A DNA stretch of 64,000 nucleotides, taken from positions 81,248 to 145,247 of the forward strand of contig NZ_CANMKO010000012.1 of NCBI RefSeq assembly GCF_947498515.1, in the 5' to 3' direction. This stretch comes from an uncultured Pelagimonas sp. Its GTDB lineage: Bacteria > Pseudomonadota > Alphaproteobacteria > Rhodobacterales > Rhodobacteraceae. The position numbers and the translations under genes were made by a program. The notes beneath the pieces are model-generated. The model had not been told where the DNA came from and ran no database searches. It worked only from the letters and a program-made list of their open reading frames with translations. Positions 62,535 to 64,000 of the stretch are shown here, piece by piece. Position 1 is the first letter of the stretch. Each line of letters begins with the position of its first letter.

Positions 62535-63130
62535 TTGTCGAGAAAACCAACGCCTATGCCCGCAAGCTGCCAACTTGGGTTGTTTACCTGATCGGCGTCC
62601 TGCCCGCCCCGTGGTTTGTCTACCTCGGGGCCACGGGTGGGTTGGGGTTTGAACCCATCAAAGCGCTTGAACACGAGCTAGGCGAATTGGCCTTGCAACT
62701 GCTGGTCGCTGGCTTGGCCATTACTCCCTTGCGCCGTCATCTTGGTATCAACCTGATAAAGTTCCGACGGGCCTTAGGTCTTTTAGCCTTCTTTTACGTG
62801 TTCCTGCATCTCTTGGTTTGGGCGGTGCTTGATGTTCAACTCTTATCCCAAATCTGGGCCGATATTCTCAAGCGTCCTTACATAACGGTCGGGATGCTGG
62901 GGTTTGCGCTTCTTATCCCCTTGGCTGTGACATCCAACAATTGGTCGGTCCGCCGCCTTGGGCCGAAATGGCGCAAGCTTCACAAGCTGACTTATGTCGC
63001 CGTGCTACTCGGCGGGGTGCATTACCTGATGCTGGTCAAAGGGTGGCAGATCGAGCCGATGATTTACCTCGCGGTGATCGCGACACTCTTAACAATGCGA
63101 GTCAAATTCCCAAGCATTCGCCACGCCTAG
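62525..63130 (+). CDS. msrQ: Haem-binding membrane subunit MsrQ
   Basis: A 201-residue protein with six helices and the ferric reductase-like layout (VVYLIGVLPAPWFVYLG, ELALQLLVAGLAITPLRRHLG, LLAFFYVFLHLLVWAVLD, HKLTYVAVLLGGVHYLML). Histidines in the helices bind haem and pass electrons from quinol or flavin to MsrP. It starts with TTG at 62525, with AAGGTGA about ten bases upstream, and overlaps the GDCCVxC gene. Confidence 0.9.
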   Translation: MQLIVEKTNAYARKLPTWVVYLIGVLPAPWFVYLGATGGLGFEPIKALEHELGELALQLLVAGLAITPLRRHLGINLIKFRRALGLLAFFYVFLHLLVWAVLDVQLLSQIWADILKRPYITVGMLGFALLIPLAVTSNNWSVRRLGPKWRKLHKLTYVAVLLGGVHYLMLVKGWQIEPMIYLAVIATLLTMRVKFPSIRHA

Positions 63131-63200
63131 GACGTATTTGGCACAAAGCATGGCCCTATTGCGACGACAGCTTGACCCTGTCACCGCAATAGGAGCTTTC

Positions 63201-63434
63201 ATGCGTTTCATATCGATCATTCTTGTTACGATGTTACCGGTTGCAGCCCTGGCCGGTTCCGAGACCTGTGCCGAAGGGCCGTTTTGTAAGCACTCAACAT
63301 CTCACCAAGAGCAGCCGGACCAAATGTATCCGGTGTACGTGAACAGTCAGGTCACGGACCTCAAAGAGGCGTCGGCCGATCTCCAAGGAGTACCGGAGAT
63401 CGACGCATTTGTTGCGGAACAAATAACTGACTAA
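63201..63434 (+). CDS. Small secreted protein, tandem paralogue 1
   Basis: A 77-residue protein with a signal peptide (MRFISIILVTMLPVAALA). The mature part has two cysteines (TCAEGPFC) and the motif NSQVTD near residue 48. It is a paralogue of the gene at 63500: same length, same leader pattern, and the NSQ[VI]TD motif at about the same place. AGGAG lies six bases upstream. No known function. Confidence 0.65.
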   Translation: MRFISIILVTMLPVAALAGSETCAEGPFCKHSTSHQEQPDQMYPVYVNSQVTDLKEASADLQGVPEIDAFVAEQITD

Positions 63435-63499
63435 TGACCTCGCGCGCCACAAGTGCGGCTCCCCCAAAAATCTAACCAAGTTCCCAAAGGAGAAACGTC

Positions 63500-63733
63500 A
63501 TGCGTTTTGCCATTATCACTCTCATCGCAATTCTTCCCACAGCGTCGTTCGCAAATTCTCTGGACTGCTCACAGGTCCAATACTGTGTTGATCACTTGGC
63601 CAAGGCAGCCTCTGCCTTTCCAACGGCGATCAATAGTCAGATTACAGATGACAAGCTGATGCCGTCACTGGAAACCGAAGAGTATGCCGCGGCAGGCCAG
63701 CCGACCACCGTAAACGGTGCGATCGTAGACTAA
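63500..63733 (+). CDS. Small secreted protein, tandem paralogue 2
   Basis: A 77-residue protein with a signal peptide (MRFAIITLIAILPTASFA), cysteine pair DCSQVQYC and NSQITD motif. It is preceded by AAAGGAG. It follows paralogue 1 by 65 bp and probably arose by duplication. Sequence identity is low outside the motifs, so the duplication is old or diversifying. Confidence 0.65.
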   Translation: MRFAIITLIAILPTASFANSLDCSQVQYCVDHLAKAASAFPTAINSQITDDKLMPSLETEEYAAAGQPTTVNGAIVD

Positions 63734-63940
63734 GAGGCGAAAGCACAGCATGGAAGGTCAACTTCCGTGCTGGGATCGATTCATCCTTATACGAGGGTGA
63801 CTCGGTCAAGATTACTGCGGTGCGATACAAGAACTGCTGCGACGCAGCAAAAGAATGTACCCAAACATAGGGGTAGGCGGAGTTCAAATTTTCCGCCTCC
63901 TTCTATCCTGTTGAAAACATGTCATTTTCGATGTTTTTTG

Positions 63941-63999
63941 AAAAAAGGTGATGGTTTTGTAAAAAAGGGGTTGCGGGTGTTGGGAGTTGGAACTAGAAC
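63941..63999 (+). promoter_or_regulatory. Very strong promoter with UP-like element at window end (possible rRNA operon start)
   Basis: TTGCGG (63971-63976) and TAGAAC (63994-63999) are separated by exactly 17 bp. An A/T-rich tract with T and A runs (about 63925-63966) precedes them, like an UP element. The layout resembles rrn promoters of related bacteria as I recall them. The transcript is outside the window. The 200 bp before it hold no clear gene. Confidence 0.5.
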
Positions 64000-64000
64000 C

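Noticed and set aside
1..64000. tRNA genes
   Set aside because: No T-loop-like sequence in intergenic space with matching acceptor stem was found by eye.

Overview
The window reads as a chromosomal segment of a marine alphaproteobacterium of the Rhodobacteraceae (Roseobacter group). Grounds for this are family-level resemblances: an AceE-type pyruvate dehydrogenase operon, a DUF6478 protein, RTX proteins, an MsrP/MsrQ pair, membrane-bound urate hydroxylase PuuD, creatinase, and a PotFGHI operon next to a putrescine aminotransferase. The coding is moderately GC-rich and dense, with many ATGA start/stop overlaps. No tRNA, rRNA, insertion sequence, prophage or CRISPR array was recognised inside the window. 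The last 60 bases do look like the start of a very strong, rRNA-type promoter.

Layout. 1-2.8 kb: a cut-off TetR regulator with three operators, an NAD(P)H oxidoreductase, a creatinase and an orphan hypothetical gene. 3.0-12.5 kb: a LacI-controlled carbohydrate locus with a divergent operon for one ABC importer and two pairs of sugar-isomerase-like and Gfo/Idh/MocA genes; the substrate is unknown. 12.6-15.0 kb: succinate-semialdehyde dehydrogenase and an alpha/beta hydrolase. 15.0-19.8 kb: an ECF sigma factor translationally coupled to a membrane-anchored von Willebrand A protein, then a large secreted phytase-like protein behind a possible Pho box. 20-24.7 kb: secreted and hypothetical proteins, a metallo-beta-lactamase-fold hydrolase and an EamA exporter.

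24.7-34.6 kb is a polyamine locus: a PuuB-like FAD oxidase, PotI, PotH, PotG and PotF on the minus strand, a divergent GntR regulator, and putrescine aminotransferase SpuC. An iron- or copper-related PepSY gene pair sits inside it. 34.6-37 kb carries a LysR regulator, urate hydroxylase and a 33-codon mini-gene. 37-46 kb is housekeeping: mutL-rmuC, then aceE-aceF-lpd behind two related palindromes. 46-52 kb holds yjhX with an acetyltransferase, DUF3775, dinB, an SPFH/NfeD pair, a Nudix hydrolase and pyrF. clpB follows a good RpoH-type promoter. Two large RTX proteins lie at 54.8-58.2 kb. The right end carries DUF302, an FMN-dependent glutamate-synthase-like protein, an HxlR regulator with a double operator, msrP, a GDCCVxC mini-protein, msrQ and two tandem paralogous small secreted proteins.

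Much of the metabolic content concerns scavenging organic nitrogen and carbon: creatine, urate, putrescine to GABA and succinate semialdehyde, and an unknown glycoside-like sugar. The least explained parts are the sugar locus, the sigma/vWA module, the mini-genes and several clean palindromic regulatory arrays. All functional statements come from reading the sequence and family knowledge; no database search was run.
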